Positions 39,456 through 48,191 of a stretch of DNA of 64,000 nucleotides are shown here, piece after piece (the stretch's first letter is position 1; each line of letters opens with the position of its first letter). The DNA is from Desulfobulbus rhabdoformis. GTDB taxonomy: Bacteria > Desulfobacterota > Desulfobulbia > Desulfobulbales > Desulfobulbaceae. Made by a program: the position numbers and the translations under genes. The notes beneath the pieces are model-generated. The model did not search any database, had not been told where the DNA came from, and was given only the letters and a program-made list of their open reading frames with translations. The DNA lies in the NCBI RefSeq assembly GCF_016919065.1, contig NZ_JAFFQA010000014.1:1-64000 (forward strand), in the 5' to 3' direction.

Positions 39456-41957
39456 ATGGGCAGCATCAGTTTGACCATTGACGGACGATCCGTTGAGGTC
39501 GAAGAAGGCACAACGGTTCTTGAAGCCGCCCGCAAGGCCGGTATTGCCATACCCACCATCTGTGCCCACAAAGACCTCAACCCGTACGGCGCCTGTCGCA
39601 TCTGCGTTGTCGAAATCAAGGGTGTACGCGGCTACCCCACCTCCTGCACCACCCCCGCCACTGAGGGGATGCAGGTCACCACCCAATCAGAGCCGCTGAG
39701 AGAACTGCGCAATCGAACCCTGGAGCTGATGTTCTCCGGTCACCCCAACAGCTGCCTGGTCTGCGTCCATCGTGAGGCCTGCGAGCAGTACCGGCCCACG
39801 GCCACCAAGGCGGCACGCTCCACCCGCTGCGGTTTCTGTGCCAACCGGGATGAATGTGATCTTCGGGAGATGGCGCTCAAGGCCGGAAGCAACGAGTTGC
39901 ACCTGCCCACGCTCTATGCCTCTTACAACCTGGAACGCGACGATCCCTTCATGGATCGGGACTACAACCTCTGCGTGCTCTGCGGTCGCTGTTGGCGCAT
40001 CTGTGAAAAAATTCACGGTCAACCCGCAATCTCGATCATCAACCGCGGCAAATGGGCCCGAATCGGCACCGCCTTTGACAAGAGCCATGTCTTTTCCGGC
40101 TGTACTTTCTGCGGTGCCTGCATTGACATCTGTCCCACCGGGACCCTGACCGACCGTTTTGCCCGCTGGCAGGGCAAACCCGAGCAGGAGATCACCTCAA
40201 CCTGCCAACTCTGTCCGGAGGGCTGCTCTGTGGTTGCCCAGGTCAAGGAAGGACGACTTCTGGCCTACACCATGACCGAGTTCAGTCAGGAGGCAGGCCT
40301 CTGTGCCCTGGGTCGTTTCGGAGCCGCCCAGATCCTGGCGAACGCCAACCGCTTGACCCGGCCTCTGGTCCGCGAGGGAGAGGATCTCATCCCCATGGAC
40401 TGGCAGGGAACCTTGGAAGTTACCGCCAGCCAGCTGGCACAGCATCGGGGTAAGATCGCAGTGGTTGCCAGCGCATCCACCTCCCGTGAAGATCGATACC
40501 TTTACGGCCAACTGGCCAGCCAGCTCGGCGGTCAGCTGATCACCCTTGCGGTCAATGCAGGAGCAGAGGACAGCCAGATTTCTTCCCTGATGCAATCGGT
40601 TGAAAAAGGTGCCATCACCGCTGTCATCGTTGGCGGCAACCTGGTCCCGCTTGAGCTGGTCACCAGGCTCAAGTGTTCTGTGATTATCGACGCCCTGCCC
40701 TCACCGGTTTCCGAGGCGGCAAACATCGTTTTGCCCGCGGCTATTCTCTCTGAGGCGGGTGGTACCTTCCGTAATGCCCACTGTCGCATCAAGCCCATGG
40801 CTGGCTGCAGTCGTGCCCCCGGCGATGCCCGGCCCGAATGGCACATCCTCTGTTCACTTGGCCAGGCCCTGAACCTGCGCAGCTTTGAGCATACTTCTGT
40901 GGCGGGCATCACCCCGGCGATTGTAAACGATCCTCCACCAGAGCCCATCCCAGGCAATCCACGCCAAAATGTGCGTGAGCTGGCCACCCGCTTTCGCGGG
41001 CATCTGCTGGCTGATATCCTTCCCTCTCTGGGGGCCTTTGGTCTGCCGGCAACGCCAAAAACAGCGGTTACCGAACCAACGGGTGCGGGCTTTACCATCA
41101 CCGAGAAAAAAGAGATCGCCCCCAACATGCATTTCTTCAAGGTGGTTGCCCCCCAGGTGGCCAAATTTGCCCAGCCGGGCCAGTTTGTCATTCTCATGGC
41201 CAAAGAAACCTCGGAACGCTCCCCCTTCACCCTGGTGGATTGGGATGCGAAGGCGGGCACCATATCGCTGGTGATCGAAGAGGTGGGACGCTCCAGTCGT
41301 GAGTTGGCCTCGCTTGCGGCGGGCGAAACCATGGCCCATGTCAGCGGGCCGCTCGGCCTACCCCTTGCAATCGAAAACAAAGGGACCGTGGTTCTGGGAG
41401 GCGGCTGCTACGGTATCGGTGCCATCTATCCCCTGGCTAGGGCGCTACGTCAGGCTGGAAACCGGGTCATCTGTGCCATTGAGGCCTCGTCGAGTTACCT
41501 GCTCTACATGCAGGATACTCTCGCTGAAGTCTGCGATGAGTTGATTATCGCCACCAAAGATGGCAGCGAAGGTGTCCGCGGAGGTATTCAGGAGGTTATC
41601 GCCCAGGTGGCCGACCGGGAACCGGTCAATCAGTTCATCGCCATCGGCTGCACCTTTATGATGCGTATGGCCACGGCCGTCTCCAAAGAGCTGGCTATCC
41701 CTACGCTTGTGGCCCTCAACCCGATTATGGTGGACGGGACCGGCATGTGTGGTGCCTGCCGCGTTACTATAGGTGAGGACACCAAATTTGCCTGCGTGGA
41801 CGGACCAATCTTTGATGGCCACGCCATTGACTGGGACGAGCTGGCCTCCAGACGCAGTGCCTACGCACGCCAGGAGGTCCAGGCGCTCTCACAACAGGTC
41901 GACCTGACGGCGCTGATGCATCAGGCCCAGGGGAATGGCTGCAGCTGCGGTCGTTAA
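39456..41957 (+). CDS. NuoG-like / NfnA fusion subunit
   Basis: ATG 39456 follows AAGGAG; 833 residues. Residues 1-230 are NuoG-like: a plant-type [2Fe-2S] domain (YGACRICVVEI), a His-Cys site (HPNSCLVCVHREAC), RCGFCANRDEC, and two [4Fe-4S] motifs (CVLCGRCWRICEK, CTFCGACIDICP). Residues of about 245-530 are a shortened molybdopterin-oxidoreductase-like region with a CQLCPEGC site and no sign of active-site cofactor binding. Residues of about 546-833 are NfnA-like: an FAD segment (RSPFTLVDW), a nucleotide loop (GGGCYGIGAIYPLA) and a [2Fe-2S] site (MCGACRVTIG...FACVDGP). The fusion wires a NuoEF module to an Nfn module. Confidence 0.9.
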   Translation: MGSISLTIDGRSVEVEEGTTVLEAARKAGIAIPTICAHKDLNPYGACRICVVEIKGVRGYPTSCTTPATEGMQVTTQSEPLRELRNRTLELMFSGHPNSCLVCVHREACEQYRPTATKAARSTRCGFCANRDECDLREMALKAGSNELHLPTLYASYNLERDDPFMDRDYNLCVLCGRCWRICEKIHGQPAISIINRGKWARIGTAFDKSHVFSGCTFCGACIDICPTGTLTDRFARWQGKPEQEITSTCQLCPEGCSVVAQVKEGRLLAYTMTEFSQEAGLCALGRFGAAQILANANRLTRPLVREGEDLIPMDWQGTLEVTASQLAQHRGKIAVVASASTSREDRYLYGQLASQLGGQLITLAVNAGAEDSQISSLMQSVEKGAITAVIVGGNLVPLELVTRLKCSVIIDALPSPVSEAANIVLPAAILSEAGGTFRNAHCRIKPMAGCSRAPGDARPEWHILCSLGQALNLRSFEHTSVAGITPAIVNDPPPEPIPGNPRQNVRELATRFRGHLLADILPSLGAFGLPATPKTAVTEPTGAGFTITEKKEIAPNMHFFKVVAPQVAKFAQPGQFVILMAKETSERSPFTLVDWDAKAGTISLVIEEVGRSSRELASLAAGETMAHVSGPLGLPLAIENKGTVVLGGGCYGIGAIYPLARALRQAGNRVICAIEASSSYLLYMQDTLAEVCDELIIATKDGSEGVRGGIQEVIAQVADREPVNQFIAIGCTFMMRMATAVSKELAIPTLVALNPIMVDGTGMCGACRVTIGEDTKFACVDGPIFDGHAIDWDELASRRSAYARQEVQALSQQVDLTALMHQAQGNGCSCGR

Positions 41958-41977
41958 CACAAGCGGAGTGAACAATA

Positions 41978-43429
41978 ATGACAACCACCAATACCAAGGC
42001 TGAGCAAACCCCATCCCCTAAAAAAGGCCGGGCCAAAATTCCGCGCCAGCCCATGCCGGAACAGGATCCGCGTCGACGGCGCACCAACTTTGAAGAGGTA
42101 CCCCGGGGCTACAGCGAAGAGACCGCCATGCTTGAGGCCTCTCGCTGCATTCAGTGTAAAAAACCCGGCTGCGTCGAGGGCTGCCCGGTTTCCATTTATA
42201 TTCCGTCCTTTATCAAAGAGATTGCGGCCGGCAACTTTATCGGTGCCCTCTTAAAGCTCAAAGAATACACCGCCCTGCCCGCTGTCTGTGGTCGTGTCTG
42301 CCCGCAGGAGAGCCAGTGTGAGTCGCGCTGTATTCTCGGCAAAAAAGGTGAGCCCGTGGCCATTGGCCGCCTGGAGCGTTTCGCGGCCGACTATGCCCGG
42401 AAAAAAGGGGGTGTCCCTGATCCGGTCAAGGCCAAGGCAACCGGAAAAAAGGTGGCCATCGTGGGCGCAGGTCCTGCAGGGATCACGGTTGCGGGAGAAT
42501 TGGCCCGCTGGGGCCACGAGGTGGTCATGTTCGAGGCCCTGCACCTGGCCGGAGGGGTTCTAATGTACGGTATCCCCCAGTTTCGCCTGCCCAAGGAGAT
42601 TGTTCAATACGAGGTCAACAGCCTCAAAAAGATGGGCGTAACCATTCACACCGACTATGTCATCGGTAAGTCGGAAACCGTGGATCAACTTTTAGATGCG
42701 GGATTTGACTCGGTCTTTATTGCCACCGGGGCTGGCCTGCCCATGTTCCTGGGTATTGAGAACGAAAATGCCATTGGCGTTTTCTCAGCCAACGAGTTCC
42801 TGACCCGGGCAAACCTCATGAGGGCCATAGACTTTCCCCGGTTTGCCACCTCGCCCATCCGTCCCCACCGGGCAGTGACCGTGGGCGGCGGGAATGTTGC
42901 CATGGATGCCGCCCGCACCGCCCTGCGCCTGGGCGCGGATTCGGCCATCGTCTACCGCCGCTCCAAGGCTGAGATGCCCGCCCGCGACGAGGAAATCCAT
43001 CACGCCGAGGAGGAAGGGGTCGAGTTTCACATGCTCACCAACCCCAAACGCATCGTCATTGACGAACAGAATCGGGTGACCGGTGTTGAGTGCCTCAAGA
43101 TGGAGCTGGGAGAGCCTGATGCCTCAGGTCGTCGCCGCCCGGTCACAGTCGAGGGCAGCGAGTATATCGTGCCTGCGGATACGGTGATCGTGGCCATCGG
43201 CAACCGCCCCAACCCACTGGTCCCGCAGACATCTCCGGAAATAGAAACCTCCCGCTGGGGCACCATCAATACTGATGATGATTCGATGATGACCTCCAAG
43301 CTCGGTGTTTTTGCCGGTGGCGATATTGTTTCAGGAGCGGCCACGGTCATCAGCGCCATGGGCCAGGGCAAAAAGGCAGCCTTTTACATGCACCGCTACC
43401 TCATGGGGGTGGATCCGCCCCAAGCCTAA
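41978..43429 (+). CDS. NfnB-like NADPH-binding flavoprotein (GltD family)
   Basis: The 483-residue protein has the N-terminal [4Fe-4S] domain (RCIQCKKPGCVEGCPVSIYI, then CGRVCPQESQCESRC), the FAD site (VAIVGAGPAGITVAGELARWG), the NADPH site (VTVGGGNVAMDAARTALRLG) and the terminal GDIVSGAATVISAMGQGK. NfnB subunits bind the bifurcating FAD and NADP(H). It ends the operon, 20 bases after the NuoG-NfnA fusion, with GGAG before the ATG. Glutamate synthase small subunit is the alternative, but no large subunit is present and the NfnA partner is adjacent. Confidence 0.92.
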   Translation: MTTTNTKAEQTPSPKKGRAKIPRQPMPEQDPRRRRTNFEEVPRGYSEETAMLEASRCIQCKKPGCVEGCPVSIYIPSFIKEIAAGNFIGALLKLKEYTALPAVCGRVCPQESQCESRCILGKKGEPVAIGRLERFAADYARKKGGVPDPVKAKATGKKVAIVGAGPAGITVAGELARWGHEVVMFEALHLAGGVLMYGIPQFRLPKEIVQYEVNSLKKMGVTIHTDYVIGKSETVDQLLDAGFDSVFIATGAGLPMFLGIENENAIGVFSANEFLTRANLMRAIDFPRFATSPIRPHRAVTVGGGNVAMDAARTALRLGADSAIVYRRSKAEMPARDEEIHHAEEEGVEFHMLTNPKRIVIDEQNRVTGVECLKMELGEPDASGRRRPVTVEGSEYIVPADTVIVAIGNRPNPLVPQTSPEIETSRWGTINTDDDSMMTSKLGVFAGGDIVSGAATVISAMGQGKKAAFYMHRYLMGVDPPQA

Positions 43430-43441
43430 GCTCTTTTTTTC

Positions 43442-43468
43442 AGGCGGCATCACTTCCCGATGCCGCCT
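43442..43468 (+). terminator. terminator after the Nuo/Nfn-type operon
   Basis: AGGCGGCAT-CACTTCCCG-ATGCCGCCT forms a perfect 9-bp stem 12 bases after the nfnB-like stop. The downstream tract is only ATTCCCTCTCC, while a T-run precedes it, so it could also stop minus-strand transcripts. Confidence 0.7.
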
Positions 43469-43643
43469 ATTCCCTCTCCAGGCCTCCTCTCCCGCAATCT
43501 CCCCTCCCCGTTTTGCCACAGATTCAATATATCTTTTTGTTATTTCGTCAAATACGATAAAATATTTCCAACCAATCATGGGGGAATCCCCAAAAAGACA
43601 GCTCATCACCCTTCCACCACTATCCTCCCGGGAAAACTGCAAA

Positions 43644-44255
43644 ATGAAAAAGACTACCCTCTTCGCGTTCCTTCTCTTGATAGCTTTGAATCTTTGCACA
43701 AAACAGACCGTCGCCTTCGCAGCAGACGATGAAACGGAACCACCGCTCTCCTCCGATGATTGTCTCACGCTTTGCACCCAGATTAGGGACCTCTGTGCCG
43801 AAGATGTTGCCAACGGCAATACGGTAGGCAGGGACCTTGAAAATGGAATACTGGAAGAGTCCTCCTGCCTGCTCATGTGCGGGGCCGATTGGACCCAGGA
43901 TACAGCAGACTGTATCGATGATGCGGACTCCTGTGCCCAGATTTTTGACGAATCACCTTACTGCGCGGAGACAGGAGATACAGGGGAAACGATCGAGCCT
44001 GCCGAGGCAGGAGTTGGCTGCGAAAAAGCCTGTCGAAATTATGCCAAATGCGCAGGTTACGGCGATGATGCCACTGCCGAGGATAAAGAGGCTGCCTATC
44101 AGAGTTGTCTGCAGGTCTGTCCGAGCTGGACGCCCACCACCCAGCAGTGTATTGCCTCCACCTCTATTCACTCCCCGGCCGATTGTGCTGCCCAGTCTAT
44201 GTGTATGTTCGGCTCATTTCAGAATATGATCCCTCAAAATATGCCAGGCAGGTAG
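43644..44255 (+). CDS. exported cysteine-rich protein
   Basis: The 203-residue product has a signal peptide (MKKTTLFAFLLLIALNLC, cleavage near AFAA-DD) and a mature part with about 17 cysteines in two related blocks: CLTLCTQIRDLC...CLLMCGADW...CIDD and CEKACRNYAKC...CLQVCPSW...CIAS, plus a tail CAAQSMCMF. The CxxxC pairs at spaced intervals suggest disulfides in the periplasm or outside. Low positive charge and many Asp/Glu are notable. No family is recognised. The gene stands alone after the terminator and may mark the start of accessory DNA. Confidence 0.6.
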   Translation: MKKTTLFAFLLLIALNLCTKQTVAFAADDETEPPLSSDDCLTLCTQIRDLCAEDVANGNTVGRDLENGILEESSCLLMCGADWTQDTADCIDDADSCAQIFDESPYCAETGDTGETIEPAEAGVGCEKACRNYAKCAGYGDDATAEDKEAAYQSCLQVCPSWTPTTQQCIASTSIHSPADCAAQSMCMFGSFQNMIPQNMPGR

Positions 44256-44499
44256 GCCTAAAGACACTCCTGATTATGTTGGCAAGCCCCTTTTTCTGAC
44301 ACTGTTCCAAGTTGATAAAACCAGAAAAATCTCAAATCCAATCCACGAAAACAGCTTGAGATTGCCGGTATCAATTATATCCCCCCTAAAAAGCCAATTA
44401 TTGGAATTTAAACGTATTAATTTAGCAAGATATAGCAACTCCGAAACTTGAGCTTCAATGAAGTTGTTCTTAAAGCTATAGAGCAAAAGGAGGTTGACC

Positions 44500-45123
44500 G
44501 TGAGTGATTTACTTACTGTTTTTGAGGCAGGAAAAACCGTTTTAAGTTTGACCGCCGAACTTGCGAAGTTAGTGGAATGGGGTGAGCTTCCAGAGATGGA
44601 AGACGATAGTCTTTCGGTCATCATTACTAAACTTCGCGCTGAAGCTATTACCATGTCCGGCGAGTTTGCTAATAGGTTACGTGAGATGATACAGGATTTC
44701 GAAGAACTAAATATGGATATGTCAAAGACATTTGATGAATTGCTATCCAATTTAGGCTGGATGAACTTTATTGCTAAATCGAGATTAAAAAATGCTAAGG
44801 ATAATTTTTTTAATATGCATAGGCAGTTAAGTTCATTTGTAGATGATGTGAGTACGGTGCTAATATGTTCGGGAACGATTGCGAGTGCTAGTAGTGCGTA
44901 TAAAAGAGAATTAAGTGTAAAAAAACAGCTCGATGAACTAATGTTAAGCAAACCTTCAATAGAGAAGTTATTGAAGAATATGATCGAATTAGCAGATGAG
45001 CTACATGCTGAACTACGTGGCGGATCCCCGTCTTCTGGTGGAACGCCATTACCTGGCTTGCCTCCGGTTCCTGGAGGATCACCATCGCAGGATGAAACCC
45101 CACCTATTCTAGGGATAGCATAA
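44500..45123 (+). CDS. helical protein with Pro/Gly-rich tail, function unknown
   Basis: The product of 207 residues starts at GTG 44500, since AAAGGAGG lies 7 bases upstream. It is mostly alpha-helical, with possible coiled coils at about 55-110 and 145-180, a weakly hydrophobic stretch (STVLICSGTIASASSAY, about 125-141) and a Pro/Gly/Ser-rich tail (SPSSGGTPLPGLPPVPGGS). No signal peptide is visible. Long helices around a hydrophobic hairpin are seen in some pore-forming toxins, but that is speculation. It precedes the metalloprotease by about 120 bases. Confidence 0.55.
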   Translation: MSDLLTVFEAGKTVLSLTAELAKLVEWGELPEMEDDSLSVIITKLRAEAITMSGEFANRLREMIQDFEELNMDMSKTFDELLSNLGWMNFIAKSRLKNAKDNFFNMHRQLSSFVDDVSTVLICSGTIASASSAYKRELSVKKQLDELMLSKPSIEKLLKNMIELADELHAELRGGSPSSGGTPLPGLPPVPGGSPSQDETPPILGIA

Positions 45124-45246
45124 TCAGCAATCAGTAGCCCCCGCAAACAGAGCATGTCCGCTGAATTCCACCTTTTTGCCTTCAAACCATAAAGCAGGAG
45201 AAACAAATGATTGGATGTCTAATTTTTCAATTGAGAGGAAAATAAA

Positions 45247-46911
45247 ATGATCAATCATGCAGTCTTAAAATTACTCGTATTGTGTTGCATTCTGTTTGCA
45301 ACATCTGTTGAAGCCGGTGAACAGCGACCGTTTCGTGGTGCCGTAAAATTGAGTGTGCTTCTTTGTAAATATAAAGACTCACCTACTCCGCCTAATAACA
45401 AGCAATTCTATGAGGATCTACTGATTAAAATAGGTAGTGGTGGGCACGCTGACTACTGGGATGATGTTTCACACGGCTCGATTACACTCAACGGATCGGT
45501 CGTAAAGGGTTGGTATACTCTAAATAAAACCATAGCTGAGTCTCAAGCATATGGAGGGGGCGGATCAGCTGACAGGAGAAAGAAACATACGGACTGCGTG
45601 GATAAAGCAAAGTCTGAAGGATATACACCACCGGCCGATCATACGGTAGTTGTAATTACAAGCCCTGGCATCGACACCTTTGGTTTCGATGGCGGTGCTT
45701 TTTTAGCTGATGATGCAGGCATTGGTGTTATTGCGCATGAAGTCGGTCATGGTATTTCATTACAACATTCTTTTTCCGACGATCCCAATCATTGTAATGC
45801 CATATGGGCCTCCAAAGGTGAATATGATAATCAGTGGGACATGATGAGCTATAGTGATGTATGGGCACAAAATCTGGGTAATTTTGGGCGCACAGGGCCT
45901 GGGTTAAATGCATATCACCTTGACCGTATGGGTTGGCTGGATAGAAATAGAATTTACCGCTTTGGTGCCAATGGTAATTACGATGAAACAATAACATTGA
46001 CGGCATTAACCAGACCGGGAGAGAGAGGTTACATTACTGCGCGCATACCCTTTGATACTACGGACCTAAATCACTATTACACCGTAGAATACCGGGTTCC
46101 AGAAGGTTGGGATGGAGGTATCCCCGGAGATACCGTCATGATTAATGAGGTAGTTAACAAAAAATTCCGCAAATGTTCTGACAACTCGCTCAGCACGAAT
46201 TCAGCCTATCGAAGCTATCTCATCCGTAATCATACCGGGAATCGTCTACCAAAAGAATCAATCAATCTAAACGGAGTGCGCATCGATCTCGTTTCAAAAG
46301 ACGCGAGTACAGGGAAAGCTCAGGTACGAATCAGATCAACACGCCCGGAATATTGCATACAGGGGTATGTATGGCGAGAAGCTCAGCCCGACGACAAAGT
46401 ATGTGTTACCGTTGCCCGACGCACTGCAGTAAAGCAGGAAAATACAATGGGTCCTTCAAGAAGGCAACCTGGGGGCGGTGCTTATGGTCCGGATACCTGC
46501 CGCCAAGGGTATGTATGGCGTGAAAGTAAACCAAATGATCATGTCTGTGTAACACCGGCAAGCCGTACCAAAGTAAAGCAAGAAAATGCCATCGCATGGG
46601 AAAAACGAATTGGTGGTGCCACTTATGGGCCAAACACCTGTAAACAGGGCTATGTATGGCGTGAAGCAGACAAACGCGACTGGGTGTGTGTAACACCTGC
46701 TCGCCGCAATGAGGTGAAGGAAGAAAATCGTTTAGGGCCTTCCAGAAGACAGCCTGGTGGCGGGGCATGGGGACCAGATACGTGCCGTCAGGGGTATGTA
46801 TGGCGGAATGCCTTTCCGAACGATCATACCTGTGTTTCCACTACAAGTCGAACCAAAGCCAGAAATGAAAACGAAGTTGCTCACAGCCGTCTTGCGAATA
46901 AAGGAGCTTAA
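45247..46911 (+). CDS. secreted zinc metalloprotease with four C-terminal GYVWREA repeats
   Basis: The 554-residue product has a signal peptide (LLVLCCILFATSVEAG), an M6-like metalloprotease region with HEVGHGISLQH at 164-174 (HExxHxxxxxH zinc site) and WDMMSYS as a Met-turn. Residues of about 370-550 hold four tandem units of about 44 residues: (C)xQGYVWREAxPxDxVCVTPxxRxxVKxEN, the first two and fourth linked by GPSRRQPGGGAxGPDTC. Each unit has two Cys that can pair. Such repeats occur at the ends of secreted bacterial proteins and may bind surfaces. GAGG lies before the ATG. It is followed at 2 bases by a secreted partner. Confidence 0.85.
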   Translation: MINHAVLKLLVLCCILFATSVEAGEQRPFRGAVKLSVLLCKYKDSPTPPNNKQFYEDLLIKIGSGGHADYWDDVSHGSITLNGSVVKGWYTLNKTIAESQAYGGGGSADRRKKHTDCVDKAKSEGYTPPADHTVVVITSPGIDTFGFDGGAFLADDAGIGVIAHEVGHGISLQHSFSDDPNHCNAIWASKGEYDNQWDMMSYSDVWAQNLGNFGRTGPGLNAYHLDRMGWLDRNRIYRFGANGNYDETITLTALTRPGERGYITARIPFDTTDLNHYYTVEYRVPEGWDGGIPGDTVMINEVVNKKFRKCSDNSLSTNSAYRSYLIRNHTGNRLPKESINLNGVRIDLVSKDASTGKAQVRIRSTRPEYCIQGYVWREAQPDDKVCVTVARRTAVKQENTMGPSRRQPGGGAYGPDTCRQGYVWRESKPNDHVCVTPASRTKVKQENAIAWEKRIGGATYGPNTCKQGYVWREADKRDWVCVTPARRNEVKEENRLGPSRRQPGGGAWGPDTCRQGYVWRNAFPNDHTCVSTTSRTKARNENEVAHSRLANKGA

Positions 46912-46913
46912 AA

Positions 46914-47300
46914 ATGAAATATCTACTCGTTTTATGCCTTCTAGCATTAGCTAATCATGCCGCTTTCGCTCATTGCCCTATAGAAAACCGCATTGCACTG
47001 AGGTCTGAAGCAGTCATCCGAAATGATCTACGTCAGCTTGGAATGCAACCCCAGACGATCACAATGAACAAGGATAAAGCGACGGTAAAAGCCACACTCG
47101 ATGGCAATCCAGTCGTCTTGGAACTTGATCGCATTGGTGATGGTGTAAAATTTGTCTCGGGTAATGCGACAGTAAAATCATTTTTAAAAAACAAGTTACC
47201 ACGGTCCTTGAAAATTGGGAGAGCAGCGTTGTTAAGGCCTATCACTCCCATGAAAACTGTGCCTGTCGCTCCTGCGATTAGAAGACCTGTTTTGAATTAA
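46914..47300 (+). CDS. small secreted protein paired with the metalloprotease
   Basis: The 128-residue product has a signal peptide (MKYLLVLCLLALANHAAFA) and a basic mature part (HCPIENRIALRSEAVIRNDL ... RAALLRPITPMKTVPV). It starts 2 bases after the protease stop with AAAGGAG upstream, so the two are coupled. A protease inhibitor, pro-domain in trans or chaperone is plausible from position only. No family is recognised. Confidence 0.6.
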   Translation: MKYLLVLCLLALANHAAFAHCPIENRIALRSEAVIRNDLRQLGMQPQTITMNKDKATVKATLDGNPVVLELDRIGDGVKFVSGNATVKSFLKNKLPRSLKIGRAALLRPITPMKTVPVAPAIRRPVLN

Positions 47301-47574
47301 CCAATTTGCAGACGAGAGGGAGTAACTAAAAAAAAACCGTAAATAGCGTAGCGAAGGAGTTCACGGCGAAGGTGGTATCAAAAGAGTTCCCGGATAACAT
47401 CATTCATTTTACTGGAACATGGAAGAGCTAATAATCACATACACCTGGACCGAAAAAAGCGTCGCTCGTTTCTCGCTTTATTTCTTTCAAGCCTGTGATG
47501 TGAAACGTTCTTGGAGACTTCCTCGCCGTGAACCGTGGAACTGACTTCACGATAAAGCGTCAAAAGAAAAGATC
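47301..47574. repeat. intergenic region with separated inverted repeat GTTCACGGCGA
   Basis: GTTCACGGCGA at 47359-47369 and TCGCCGTGAAC at 47523-47533 are perfect inverted copies 153 bases apart. The same core TTCACGGCGA/TCGCCGTGAA forms the perfect hairpin at 57170-57200. No gene is recognised between them. They could be ends of a small mobile unit or cassette boundaries. Confidence 0.35.
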
Positions 47575-47796
47575 ATGCCACTTGGAGAAATAGCAGGGGA
47601 GCTAGTAGGAGGAACACTTCGTTTCATAGGGCGTTTTTTTGCTGAAATATTCCTTAGAATTGCCATAAAAGGTCTTGGTTATTTAGTTTGTAGAGCTTTT
47701 TCAAAGTCGATTGATCCAGATGGGGTTTTAGTTTTTGTAGTAGGAATTCTTGCATGGGCTGTAATCATATTCTGTCTTTCCGTAGGCTATGACTGA
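47575..47796 (+). CDS. small membrane protein of 73 residues
   Basis: The product has an amphipathic N-terminus (MPLGEIAGELVGGTLRFIG) and two hydrophobic stretches (FFAEIFLRIAIKGLGYLVC and GVLVFVVGILAWAVIIFCLS). The text resembles a widespread small hypothetical family with the GxGYLxCRxFSKxIDPDG motif. Ribosome binding site is moderate (AAGAAAAGA). Function is unknown. It may be unrelated to neighbours. Confidence 0.5.
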   Translation: MPLGEIAGELVGGTLRFIGRFFAEIFLRIAIKGLGYLVCRAFSKSIDPDGVLVFVVGILAWAVIIFCLSVGYD

Positions 47797-48191
47797 GTTC
47801 AAGAGTGCTTGGCAGCAGATTCTTGTTTCGATTCCGGCGGTCAATTCAATTATGATAATAATGAGTGCATTTTTAAACAGTAGAAGCGAGATCAGATACT
47901 ATTCCTGCTTTCATCTCACGGCACGCTTAACAAACGCGTAAACTCGGATCGCACGTGATCTGTGCCACTTCGTCGCCATGAAAGAAGGAAAGGCATGAGT
48001 TATTGCGGATCCGTGCCATGAAAACATCTCGTAGTACTGGTGAACAACCGCTACCTCGCCCTTCAGAACCATAGAATGACAAATCCTGATCCACTGATGT
48101 GGTTGGTTGGAAGGAGACAAAACCATGGAGCCCATGGCCCCTTGGTGATTACCCCTTGATCGGTTACGCTGAAATACATCAAATACAAAAA
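47797..48191. other. intergenic region, no gene recognised
   Basis: Open frames here on the minus strand have no ribosome binding site and no resemblance. The text just before 48192 (GATGTGGTTGGTTGGAAGGAGACAAAA at about 48098) recurs as GATGTGGTTAGTCCGAAGGAGCC at 54783, which hints at a shared leader or cassette junction upstream of both gene groups. Confidence 0.35.

Noticed and set aside
40532..41380. Minus-strand open frame of 282 codons opposite the NuoG-NfnA fusion
   Set aside because: Antisense shadow; no start signal and no resemblance.
41978..43429. Glutamate synthase small subunit as the identity of the NfnB-like gene
   Set aside because: There is no gltB partner, and the NfnA-like domain is coded immediately upstream in the same operon.
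47301..48191. Integron attC-like sites in the accessory region
   Set aside because: No GTTRRRY/RYYYAAC core pairs and no integrase were found; only short inverted repeats.
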